Assembly: GCF_963678635.1 (NCBI RefSeq)
Contig: NC_087062.1
Coordinates: 77,935,200-77,999,199, forward strand
Direction: 5' to 3'
DNA: 64,000 nucleotides
Source of the DNA: Symsagittifera roscoffensis
Taxonomy: Eukaryota; Xenacoelomorpha; Acoela; Convolutidae
The notes below the pieces were generated by a model. It made no database searches, was not told the origin of the DNA, and saw nothing but the letters and a program-made list of their open reading frames with translations. Shown one piece after another: positions 54,801-64,000 of this stretch (positions are counted from its first letter, which is position 1; each line of letters starts with the position of its first letter). The position numbers and the translations under genes were made by a program.

Positions 54801-56412
54801 AAACTTCCGTAGAAAAGGGCGCATCAAAAAGTCGAAATTTGAGGAGACGAGGCTCGTGGGTAACGTGTTTTTGGCTTCCATTTCTTTCAAATTTGCGAAT
54901 TTACCACAACTTCGATTTTTTCTTGAAGCGCGAATGAGTTTGTAGAATTTATGGCAGTTTAGAAATTATATACAACTTAATTATTTAAATTTTTTGAAAA
55001 AGTTTCCCACAGAGGCGAAGCTGCGCTTCGCAAACAATAGCGAGACCACGACAGAAAGATAGAAATTGTGAAATAAGAGAGAAATAAGTCTCGAATGAGT
55101 TAAAAAAGAACATTTTTACTTATCGGATTACTGCTACTTCGAGAATTGTAATCTCACGCCCTGTCCTATCGTCCACGAAAGCTTAACCAGCCAGCACTAG
55201 TCACAAAAAAGCAGCTACATATGTTAACAAATTGCCAATGCTATGCGGCTAAAGTGGCACTCTGCAAACAATTTTGCAAGTAATAATTTGGAATATAACA
55301 AACTGAAGGAATTCACGCTAACTTTGCATGTAACAAATCGCAAAGCATAAAGCCACTTTGTTTAAATTATGCATTTCAAGAAATTGCGAGATATATTGAG
55401 TTAGAAAATTTCTGAAATCGAGTTTTTATTATTGTTATGTTGTTTGAAACAAATAGCTTTCTTCGATTCTTTTGATGAATTTAAAATGTACCAACTGAGT
55501 TCACTTATTAATTTTCGAATGTCAAAGCATATGCTATCAAAAGACGTAAAGGTGCCCCATAAGTGGCACCAATATTGGCGACTTAGGTTAGAAAAAAGAA
55601 TAGTCGTAATATAACACTAACTATCACTCAAGCTAGTTCGCTAGTGCGAAAAGAATAGTCGTAATATAACACTAACGCTCACTAAAGTTGGCTAGTGCGA
55701 TCAATTTTTATAAAACCAAAGAATCTCTGTGCGGGAAACTTCTTTTGGTAAAATGACGTAGTCATTCCCAATCCATTTCCTCTCAGTCAGCGGTTATTTG
55801 AATTTATATTTTTTCTATTTCGACAATAGTGAGCCACACACAGCTTCAAGCTTTTTTTGTTGAATAACTCATATTATACAGAAAACAGTTATAGTTTTTT
55901 TCCACTCAAAACGCTTTAAACTCAATCCATAGTTGAAATTTAAAGCTGACGTGACTCGTTCTTTTTCTCGTTTTCTGATAAAACCTACTTCGCTTGAGAA
56001 AGCATAAGTTGCTAACCTGGTGACTACAACTAAAGACTTTCCGTGCCTCCTCCTTGTCGCATTAATTTTCCCAGATTAAGGGTGATTCATACTGCTAAGA
56101 AGATAGTTTACGGTAACACTTGAAAACTTTAACCAATATAAACAATGTACGCAAGGCAAACTTTAGACAAACAACATCAATTTGATCTTGAATTGAAACT
56201 TCTAGAGTTCAGATGAGACCGACTGAGTACATTTCTATTCTTGTACATCTGAAAAGACGAATGAACTTACAATTCAATTAAGTAAATTAAATCAACAATT
56301 CTGAGGGAACCGAAATAATCACATCAATTTTTCAGTCCACTCACAAAACTCCATATCGCATTTTGAGTCTAGATGTAGCTGTAGTCTCCTAACTTGGTTC
56401 GTGACAACATAA
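54801..56412. other. AT-rich DNA with a small tandem duplication
   Basis: At about 55594-55700 the segment AAAAGAATAGTCGTAATATA, ACACTAAC and GCTAGTGCGA occurs twice with a period near 62 bp. No gene is supported. The part next to 56413 is probably the 3' UTR of the TXNL1 gene. Confidence 0.5.
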
Positions 56413-56442
56413 CTAGTGCGCTTCTCCCGCTTTTCCAGCGAC
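56413..56442 (-). CDS. TXNL1 terminal exon
   Basis: The coding part is 30 bp after a TTTCAG acceptor: VAGKAGEAH and TAG. The position and sequence match the conserved TXNL1 C-terminus. Confidence 0.85.
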   Translation of the reverse strand, partial: VAGKAGEAH

Positions 56443-58975
56443 CTGAAACACAATTACTGAAGTAAACAAAAAGCATTAACCCTAGCCCTTAATCAATCGT
56501 TCACTTAATAAAAAAAATGTTTTGAGCCAATCAGAATTCACAGTTTTAAATAGGACATTCTGCATGAAAGAGCCGTTTATATTCAGGAAAGATATGGTTT
56601 ATTTGGTTAGTTTGAAGAAGAAGTAGTTCGGATGAGACTGTTTGCAGACATTAAGCAAGCCAAATGATGGCGTTTGTACCTTATAGTCAAACAGACAGCG
56701 TTCGAAAACCTCAAACCACCAGAGGAATTAGTGACAAAAAAACTGTGGAGGTGATGGAATGCATCAGAAATATTAGATTTTAAGCTGATAGTCCAGCAAG
56801 CCGAAGGGTCAAAAAAGCCGAAAGAGATAACCATTCCAACAAACCAAAAAGTATTATTGTTGAGCAACATAACATCTAATTTTCACTGTTATTATGCAAC
56901 TGTTACGTAAATCTGATGTAATTTTTGTTTTTCTGATGTAATTGCGGCTTCTAGATATGGCGGTTTGTTTTCGCCGATTTAACTTACCCTCTTGAAGTCG
57001 TTCATGTTTGTCTGATTCACAGGGGTTCCGTAAAGGACCAACATTTTCACAGACGTCACATCACCCCCGCCAAAATTACTCTTGATGAAAACCTGAAAAA
57101 CATGTTCTGCTGGGACGCAGGTCCGTAGACGATCATCTACCAAGCAAATCGAACAAAAACTGAAAGATTTTTTTTTGTCAAACGATGAACGCTAACGCGA
57201 ATCAGTTGACTGCTTCTGGTTTATTTTGATGATGAACAACATTCAAGTCTGACAATTTTATCCCGGAGTAAAAAGATAACAACAAATAAACTAACTCATT
57301 GCTCATTATGATCCAAAGTAAATAACTCTAGGATTATGTAGTTAATAAATATTATTACACCACTGCATGTACACTCACTGTGAGGGAGTTGAGGTTCTGG
57401 AATTTGACATATTTAAGTTCTACTGGCTTCTGAGCTATCACATCATCCTTGGTTAGCTGCAACTCCTGTGCCAGCGGACAGGACTCTATGGAATCAAAGT
57501 CAAGGGAACTGCTTAGGTTGGCGTACAAATTTATTTGCTTAGGAGCCTCCTCCACACCTAAACGCATCACATTATGCAGGGTTAATATTTTGAAAACGGT
57601 CCTTTCAGAGCGCAAAGTGTGCCCATACATAGCAACTCATAAAACCGCGTATATTGCAAATAAAATATGCATCCTTTAACTAATTTCCTTGAAAAAAAAT
57701 TAAAATCAATTTAGAACCGTATCTTAAAATGAAATAAATCTAGGAAACTAAAAGCAATTGCCTTCGGAAGCAAGATTTGCAACTCCTGGGAGTACCATTA
57801 CAATACCTGGCTACAGTGGTGGGAATTCCGAATTTTGAAAACAAATTTAATTCTGAAGTTTTCTGAAATTTTTTTAAAAAAACTACCAAGATTTGAGCCG
57901 TCAAACTTAGAGACAAGACTCGCAACCCCTGATAGTTCCCAACTACAAGGTTAAGAATGTCAAATTTTGAAAAATAACTAAATAAATTTTCTGAAAGTTT
58001 TTGAAAAAATAACAAAAAAACATCATATCTCAAAAACCACAAGGATTTGAGCAGTCACATTTGGAGGCAACATAACTCGAAACTCCTGGGAGTACGCTGA
58101 TATAGCCTCACTATAGAGATGGGAAATTCAAATTTTGTGAACATAAAAAAGACATAACAAAAATCACATCACGGAAAATAAGAGCATTTGAGCTATCGCT
58201 TTCGAACGAAGATTTGCAATTTGGAACTCCTGAGACTACCCTCACAGTGCCCACCTATAAGGTAAAGAATTTCTTTTCTTTCGCATGTTTTAAAATCTAA
58301 GTTTTCTGAAAAAATAAAGAGAAATCATAAAACCACGTCATATCTCGAAAACTACAAGGATTTGAGCGGTCATATTTGGAGGAAAGATTTGCAATCCTTG
58401 AGAGTACTCTGATAGCACCCAAATACAGGGTCGGGAATTTCAAGTAATGTAAAATATTTTGTAATTTGAGTTTTCTGAACTATCTCGTTCACTAAAAGGA
58501 TTTGAACATTCGTAATTGGAGGCCAAACTCGCAACCCGTGGACACCCTGACAGCATCCCACTATTGGGCTGCTTATTTTAAACCACTGCAATAAACGATA
58601 TGGCTTAAAAAGTTTAAAAATTCTTTCGTTAAACATGCAAAAATAATACGTTGAAAAAGCTTAAACATGGCGAGATAGTGATACCCGCATTTAAATATAT
58701 AATAGAATACAACATCCATTTAATCGAGATTTACAAAGACGTGTAAAGATCCATGATAATCGTGAATCAACATCCTCCTCTTCATTTCAACCAAAATGTC
58801 AAAAGAAATCACGATGATGAGACTTGCCACAGAAATACAATCAAGTTCGAATAATAATTACCAAGCTAATAATACACAGCATTATAATGGTCGGGACCTC
58901 ACCTCCTGATTGGGAAGGATCAATTCTGATGGAGTGCAACTTCACGGGTTGCTGAAATCCGATCCTCAGCAGAAG
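56413..58975 (-). CDS. TXNL1 homologue, PITH-domain exons (3' part of gene)
   Basis: Four exons (58975-58903, 57557-57379, 57092-56988, 56442-56413) join in frame to 128 codons ending GEAH and a stop. They spell most of a PITH domain: LLLRIGFQQPVKLHSIRIDP, APKQINLYANLSSSLDFDS, PVELKYVKFQNLNSLT, then YGTPVNQTNMNDFKR-VAGKAGEAH. Human TXNL1 ends with the same TNMNDFKR and GKKGESH-type tail, which separates it from PITHD1. TXNL1 is a cytosolic thioredoxin-like protein; its PITH domain binds the 19S proteasome. The thioredoxin domain exons are not visible in 58976-64000 and probably lie beyond the right edge. Introns are 545, 286 and 1345 bp, all GT-AG. Confidence 0.9.
56988..57092 (-). CDS. TXNL1 exon: PITH end
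   Basis: The exon has 35 codons, phase 0, with a TTTTTCAG acceptor and an AGG|GTAAGT donor. It reads VFIKSNFGGGDVTSVK and YGTPVNQTNMNDFKR. Confidence 0.9.
57379..57557 (-). CDS. TXNL1 exon: PITH middle
   Basis: The exon has 179 bp with a GCGTTTAG acceptor and an ACA|GTGAGT donor. It contains SLDFDS, the ELQLTKDDV block and YVKFQNLNSLT, all PITH hallmarks. Confidence 0.9.
57760..58600 (-). repeat. Degenerate minisatellite with about 150-bp units in a TXNL1 intron
   Basis: About six units share AAGGATTTGAGCNGTCA, TTGGAGGNAA, a GCAACTCCTGGGAGTAC-like word and a GG(T/A)NGGGAATTTCAAATTTTG-like word. Unit starts lie near 57888, 58040, 58183, 58357 and 58497, spaced 140-174 bp. Units are well diverged, so the array is old. 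Confidence 0.75.
58903..58975 (-). CDS. TXNL1 exon: start of PITH core
   Basis: The exon has 73 bp with a TTGTTTCAG acceptor and a GGAG|GTGAGG donor. It reads LLLRIGFQQPVKLHSIRIDP, the strand and turn matching LLIT-FNQPVKL in vertebrate TXNL1. It leaves one base of a Gly codon. Confidence 0.88.
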
Positions 58976-59392
58976 CTGAAACAAAACAGCTATTCTAAGT
59001 AATAAAAGAAGATCCCAGGCCAAAAGATAACACATCATAGACCCATATAACAAAAGCTCCTAAACGTCAAAACGAGACCAAAGATACCATGTCTTTCAAA
59101 AAGATTAATTAAATAAGGATTACAGAATATAAATCAAAGATGCACTCTACACTTTGTGTAAAGGTTAACTGAATTACGTCAATCAGCTAGTCGAAAAAAT
59201 TACATAACTTGTTTCAGATCGAAGCCTTCTGCCTTTCTCTGCCCTTTCTCTGATTTTCCAAAATCAATAATCGCTATATCTGAAATGATTTCTGAGCCAT
59301 GCTTTTTTTATAAGCCCCTAGCCCAGCTCCCACTATTCAATCTTGGGTATTCTTTCCTTGGGGGAGAGAGATGTCATCCATTTTGCCGCACC

Positions 59393-59515
59393 CAGTCCTA
59401 GCTTGAGGGCAGGCGGATGACGCTAGGACCCCTCCAACCGCCGTGACCGAAGCAGGAGTCAAACCCACGACCTTTGTACTAAAGGCAGCGCGTCTTACTC
59501 ACATAGCCACGGACT
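59393..59515 (-). mobile_element. tRNA-derived SINE or tRNA pseudogene
   Basis: On the minus strand, 59514-59438 folds like a tRNA. It has an A-box-like TGGCTATGTGAGTAAG, an anticodon arm CCTT-TAGTACA-AAGG with anticodon GTA in the loop, a B box GGGTTTGACTCC, and CCGTG/CACGG in the acceptor arm. A GC-richer body continues downstream to about 59393. Only one copy was seen in the window. Confidence 0.6.
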
Positions 59516-60049
59516 CTTGCGCCATGCTTATTCAATTTCGTCGAAACTGAGCATTTAATCAAAACTCGGCAAAGCAAAGCATTGCGAAATGATCTTGAGT
59601 CAGCATTGCAGCTTTTGTGGATCGTGACGCCAGGCATGACCGTACCAGACAACACGACTTTGGTTTATAACATACAGTAAAAAAATGTAGGGACAAATTT
59701 ATATACCCAGTATATCCTCTTTAGCGGTAGTTCACTATTTAAAAACAACACTTGCAGAAAAAATTGTTTTTGATCCGAAAAACGCTTCACAAAATTGCTG
59801 AAGTAGAACGCTATCATTATCAATTTTAAACTGCGACATTTAAAATGTACACTTCAAGTCTAACACCTACAAGGATTCAGCATCGAAAACTCAATAACAC
59901 GAAAATATATCATCTTACATCCCACGTCCCTAAAACCTAACTCAATTGAAAACTTAAAAATGCTTTCATTTCTAATCCAAAATGACATGTATTTTTATTG
60001 AAATTATAATTTCATGGAGCATTCACTTTCTTCGATTTCATTCAAAAAA
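59516..60049. other. Intergenic or intronic DNA, nothing recognised
   Basis: No exon, thioredoxin motif or repeat was found here. Confidence 0.4.
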
Positions 60050-61533
60050 TATTTTTTTGTTTTTTCTTTGATACGATTTCAAATAAAAACGAAGTTGAGA
60101 GAACCTCTATGATTGTTTAAGCCCTGGAAACTGAAATCTGTGATCGAATACGGTGCAACTAGAAATAACATTTTGACGTACCAAAAAATCTGAATTAGAA
60201 AGAAGTTAAACTTGAAAGAACTTATTAATCAGTAATTCAGCGGTAGTTTCGGCTTCAAAATATGATGGTTTGATGAACATCCACCGGAGACAATATTGTT
60301 TATTATGGACAGGGTTGCATAATAATCCTATTTAAATTTAAAAATCAATTGAATCAGATTTTTTTATTTTGTTCAATTTTTTTAAATTTAAATCCAATTT
60401 TTTCAAAAACTGCCTAGTGTCTTAGAAAAACCAAAAGAAGTGTTAGAAAAAATCTTAAAATAACGGGTATTGTGGAAAAAGTTGATCAACTTTCAGTTTT
60501 GGATTAAAACCCTCCTACAAAAGACCAGTTTTACAAAACTGGCGGGTAAAATTTGACGTATAATTGGCGGGAAAAACGCCACCAACTGAGAAAAATTTCC
60601 CACCATGGATTTGAATCGAAATTTAAATCGGACTTAAATCAATGATTTAAATCACTAGATTTAAATCAAACAACCCTGGTTATTGAATAATTAACAATAA
60701 GGCCAGACAAACAGAGCTAAGACTAAAAAAAGCTGTAGGTGGAGAAGGGACAGTAAAGAGAATTTTCTCTTGGCAAATTTTACGTTTAAATATTTTTTTG
60801 GTTTTTTCTTTGATACGATTTCAAATTAAAACGAAGTTGAGAGAACCTCTATGATTGTTTAAGCCCTGGAAACTGAAATCTGTGATCGAATACGGTGCAA
60901 CTAGAAATAACATTTTGACGTACCAAAAAATCTGAATTAGAAAGAAGTTAAACTTGAAAGAACTTATTAATCAGTAATTCAGCGGTAGTTTCGGCTTCAA
61001 AATATGATGGTTTGATGAACATCCACCGGAGACAATATTGTTTATTATGGACAGGGTTGCATAATAATCCGATTTAAATTTAAAAATCAATTGAATCAGA
61101 TTTTTTTATTTTTGTCAATTTTTTTAAATTTAAATCCAATTTTTTCAAAAACTGCCGAGTGTCTTAGAAAAACCAAAAGAAGTGTTAGAAAAAATCTTAA
61201 AATAACGGGTATTGTGGAAAAAGTTGATCAACTTTCAGTTTTGGATTAAAACCCTCCTACAAAAGACCAGTTTTACAAAACTGGCGGGTAAAATTTGACG
61301 TATAATTGGCGGGAAAAACGCCACCAACTGAGAAAAATTTCCCACCATGGATTTGAATCGAAATTTAAATCGGATTTAAATCAATGATTTAAATCACTAG
61401 ATTTAAATCAAACAACCCTGGTTATTGAATAATTAACAATACGGCCAGACAAACAGAGCTAAGACTAAAAAAAGCTGTAGGTGGAGAAGGGACAGTAAAG
61501 AGAATTTTCTCTTGGCAAATTTTACGTTTAAAT
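60050..61533 (+). repeat. 742-bp tandem duplication
   Basis: The segment beginning near CTTTGATACGATTTCAAAT at 60066 recurs at 60808. The copies differ at only a handful of sites and include the palindromic ATTTAAATC tracts. The second copy ends near 61533 at ACGTTTAAAT. The high identity indicates a recent event or an assembly duplicate. Confidence 0.9.
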
Positions 61534-61543
61534 GCAAAATAAA

Positions 61544-61994
61544 GTTTTCGTTCCTATCGCCTGATTCTGGTGAAAAAATTGCACGCGGAATAGTTATGCA
61601 TTGGCAAACATTTGTTTTTCAAAGCCAACATTGGGGGAAAGGGGATGAGAGAAACGCACAGGAAAGCCTAGATTTCAATGCAATTTTTTTCTCTTACTAT
61701 AAGAGACTAATCGTAACATTAGTTTTGGACTTTTTAGTTCCAATTAATCATCATCACAATCATAATCACTATGATGATGATGATGATTCATGATAAATTG
61801 GAAGTAAAAAGGCCAAAACTAATGTTACGTTAGTCTCTTAAAATAAGAGAAAAAAATTGCACTGAAATCTAAGCTTTCTTGCGCGTTTCTTTCATCCCTT
61901 CTCCCCCAATGTTAGCTTTGAAAAACAAATATTTACCAATGCATAACTATTCCGCGTGAAAATTTTCACCAGAATTAGGCGATAGGAACGAAAC
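61544..61994. repeat. Large inverted repeat with ATG/ATC microsatellite centre
   Basis: Arms of about 205 bp, from GTTTTCGTTCCTATCGCCTG to its near complement at 61975-61994, face each other around a CATCATCAC...GATGATGATG centre near 61750-61790. Shared inner words include GCATTGGCAAACATTTGTTT and CTAATCGTAACATTAGTTTT. There is no transposase frame. It looks like a foldback element. Confidence 0.82.
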
Positions 61995-62750
61995 ATCTTC
62001 GGTTTGGTTGAATGACACATCTTCGAGTTTCGTTTTTGAGGAGTTTCGTAGGTTGTTTCTTGTATTTTGTAGGTTTGCGTGGTTTCCTATTATTAATTTC
62101 TATGTTTTATTACATAGCACTTCATCGTATATTATTATAAATAAAAAGCTCGAGCAAGTTAAAAACATCAGAGTTCTTTTGCTCCTTACCAAGTGGACCC
62201 TCTAAGGAGTACATTACCAGAGGATCTAAAGAGCAGAATACAGATATTGGCTCAATTCATGTATTTTTTTAGGTCTCGGGTGCAAACCATCTGATGACAA
62301 AAAACTCATTACAAACTTAGTTTCATGATAAGCTATTTCAAGCTCTCTTGCGAGTTTTTTGTGCATTTAATTCAACGCTTTCACTTATTTTTTTCCCAGA
62401 CCGTCCGATTATTTTCCTCAATACTACTTAGAAATTTACATTCTTATTTTCATTCTTATATAAGGTCTCTTCATTTTTTTCTAGTTCAAATATATTCCCA
62501 TCAGAGCCATGTTGTTCAACTGGATCATTTATTCTTCCCAATATTGAACTTTTTCAACGTTTTTGCTGTTAAGATCATTCAAAACACTCCGACTGGCTAA
62601 CACTCTAATCACCAAGCAATATTTGAACTAAAATTTTGCGGGGAATTTAATTGTCAGTATTATATCGATTGTAAGAAAAATATCGCCAACAAGCCAATTT
62701 AAAAAAAATTGTTGCATTGTTTTGCCGCCGAAATAGAATTAGTTCATGAA
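61995..62750. other. Upstream region of the protease gene
   Basis: No gene is supported; AT-rich, T-rich plus strand. Confidence 0.4.
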
Positions 62751-62753
62751 AAT

Positions 62754-62760
62754 TATAAAA
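62754..62760 (+). promoter_or_regulatory. TATA box of the trypsin-like gene
   Basis: TATAAAA lies 103 bases before the ATG, with an initiator-like ATCAGATT about 34 bases downstream (62787-62794). The spacing fits a TATA-driven promoter. Confidence 0.6.
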
Positions 62761-62856
62761 AGCGGTGAGAATCAACTTGCCTTGCATCAGATTATTCACA
62801 AATAACAACGACGTAAATCTATCAAGTGACTGTGGTCAAATATCGATTGTCATAAT

Positions 62857-63366
62857 ATGTCTAGTAATCACCACATGACCAGTCTAATCGTGTCAGTAAT
62901 CTTGATTACCGTGACAATAGCCAGCTGTCCAGAAACAAAACTTAAACGTTTGACCACCGATCTTAAGCAATGTGCTCACAACAGGTATTTCTTCGCCCAG
63001 CTGCATATAGTGAACAAAAACAAAGTGTGTGGGGCCACTTTGCTAAATAGTAGATGGGTCTTAACAGCCGCTCACTGCGTTGTCAAGAACAGAACCTACC
63101 ATGTTGAAATTGGCAGCTTCGAACTAGATAAACCCTCCCCCAAAGAGAACATAAGCATCGAGATATTTGCACATCCGGATTACACCCAAACCGAATACAA
63201 CAATTCAGAAAACGACAAGTCAAAAAAGGAAATTGTGACAATGATAGCGGACGTTGCACTGCTTAAACTGAGCAAGGAAGTGACGAAGATGGGAAGCTAC
63301 ACGCCCCAATTCCTGCCTCCATGCGACAAAAACTACACAGGCATTTTACCTAGAATAATATACCGA
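62857..63366 (+). CDS. Trypsin-like serine protease (S1), first coding exon
   Basis: The ATG at 62857 opens 170 codons. Residues 8-23 are hydrophobic, a signal peptide for secretion. The S1 fold follows: CGATLLNSRWVLTAAHC, with catalytic His at residue 73 and the Cys58-Cys74 loop pair. ADVALLKL then carries the catalytic Asp at 132. The usual activation motif IVGG is absent (NRYFFAQLHIV at that place) and CGG is CGA, so activation may be unusual or the protein may be a non-catalytic homologue. The catalytic Ser would lie in later exons. CGA|GTAAAA at 63364-63370 is the likely donor; reading past it meets a stop within 11 codons. Confidence 0.85.
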
Positions 63367-63949
63367 GTAAAACATAATCGTAAACAAACATAGATAACAG
63401 ACAGACAGTTGGAAAAAAGCAATGAACGGAAAGAAATAAAAAGTACTTGAAATAGGAAAAAAATAATAGAAAAAAAAACATTCGAATATGGCCTTAAAAT
63501 TTTTCGAACTTCGGGAACAATTTATGATTAACACTTTATGATAAATATTGCCCTATTTAAGAAAACTAGCTCAATGCTTAAACTTTTAATCCTCTGGGAA
63601 ATCTGAAAATCAAAATCCTCGTGTGAAATTCGAAGTCGATCAAGTTTTTACGTTTATGTCACTTATTCCTAGACTTTTTCCTGCAAAAAAAATAAACAGA
63701 AAAATTCACCAACGTCTATATAAGAGAATTAATTACGTTCCTGACTCGTAAAAAAGGAAGGTTCTGGCGGTAATTTTTTTTAATCTCTAAGCAAAATTTC
63801 ATCATGTACTTTAACAAAAAAAAACGTTTATCTGTTTCAGTTTTACCACAGTGAAAAGAGGACATATTCATTGATTTCACAAGTTTTCTTAGACTTATTA
63901 TTTGAGATTTTAAAAAATTGAAAAAATAGCGACGTAAACTGCACGACAG
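63367..63949 (+). other. Probable intron of the protease gene with a family-B repeat
   Basis: Family-B words (ACAGTTGGAAAAAAGCAATG, TCCTCTGGGAAATCTGAAAA, TAATTACGTTCCTGACTC) fill 63385-63755. No other structure was seen. Confidence 0.55.
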
Positions 63950-64000
63950 ATAATCGCAATGTCAGCCTTCAAGTGGTGGCTCGAGGGACAACAGTGCCAC
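63950..64000 (+). CDS. Possible second exon of the protease (cut by window edge)
   Basis: After ACGACAG the frame, in phase 0 with the previous exon, reads IIAMSAFKWWLEGQQCH. This resembles the V-S-G-(W/F)-G...L-E-G-G segment of S1 proteases, with the expected position after the first exon. The acceptor lacks a good pyrimidine tract. Confidence 0.4.
   Translation, partial: MIAMSAFKWWLEGQQCH

Noticed and set aside
59560-59690. Possible 5S rRNA-like piece (GGTACGGTCATGCC on the minus strand)
   Set aside because: Only about 12 bases resemble the 5S start; the internal control regions are absent.
1-64000. CRISPR arrays, bacterial operons or prophage
   Set aside because: No regularly spaced identical repeats with unique spacers and no prokaryotic gene organisation; all clear genes are spliced animal genes.

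Overview
This window is nuclear DNA of an invertebrate animal. The evidence is spliced genes for a ZO/TJP-type junction scaffold, a thioredoxin-like protein with a PITH domain and a secreted S1-family protease, plus Ty3/gypsy retrotransposons, miniature inverted-repeat elements, a tRNA-derived SINE and LINE debris in AT-rich DNA. I cannot place the phylum from sequence alone. Introns run from about 60 bp to about 12 kb and one looks like GC-AG.

Layout. 1-9.6 kb: flank, then a complete Ty3/gypsy element (E1, 1092-9565) whose two LTRs look identical. It has a 5-bp target duplication but broken coding frames and a 1.1-kb tandem duplication of its integrase. 9.9-32.2 kb, minus strand: seven exons of a ZO homologue (N-terminal tail, PDZ1, PDZ2). 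Its PDZ3, SH3 and GUK parts must lie to the left of E1 and outside the window. An 11.8-kb intron between the PDZ1 and PDZ2 exons holds a second, decayed element (E2, 12158-19109) and several copies of a dispersed repeat (family A). The 7.6-kb intron before PDZ1 holds a TA-flanked MITE and a LINE fragment. 32.3-32.9 kb, plus strand: a predicted five-exon gene for an 85-residue protein, head to head with the ZO start codon only 91 bp away. 34.6-40.4 kb: a third decayed element (E3) lacking the integrase core, with a rearranged 5' LTR. 40.4-56.4 kb: mostly repeats (three large inverted repeats, a hAT-type MITE with an 8-bp target duplication, families A and B, an AT-rich palindrome cluster) and a few doubtful coding pieces. 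56.4-59.0 kb, minus strand: the last four coding exons of a TXNL1 homologue. 59-62 kb: a tRNA-derived SINE, a 742-bp tandem duplication and a 450-bp inverted repeat. 62.75-64 kb, plus strand: the 5' part of a trypsin-like gene with its TATA box, running off the right edge.

The three retroelements belong to one lineage. They share a primer-binding site matching the 3' end of a serine tRNA, and in E1 and E2 the gag start codon is built from the last base of the LTR plus the first two bases of that site. All carry gag, an aspartic protease, RT, RNase H, an H2C2 integrase and a long charged C-terminal tail. E1 and E2 lie antisense in (or next to) introns of the ZO gene. The host genes are unrelated in function: cell junction scaffold, proteasome-associated redox protein and secreted protease.
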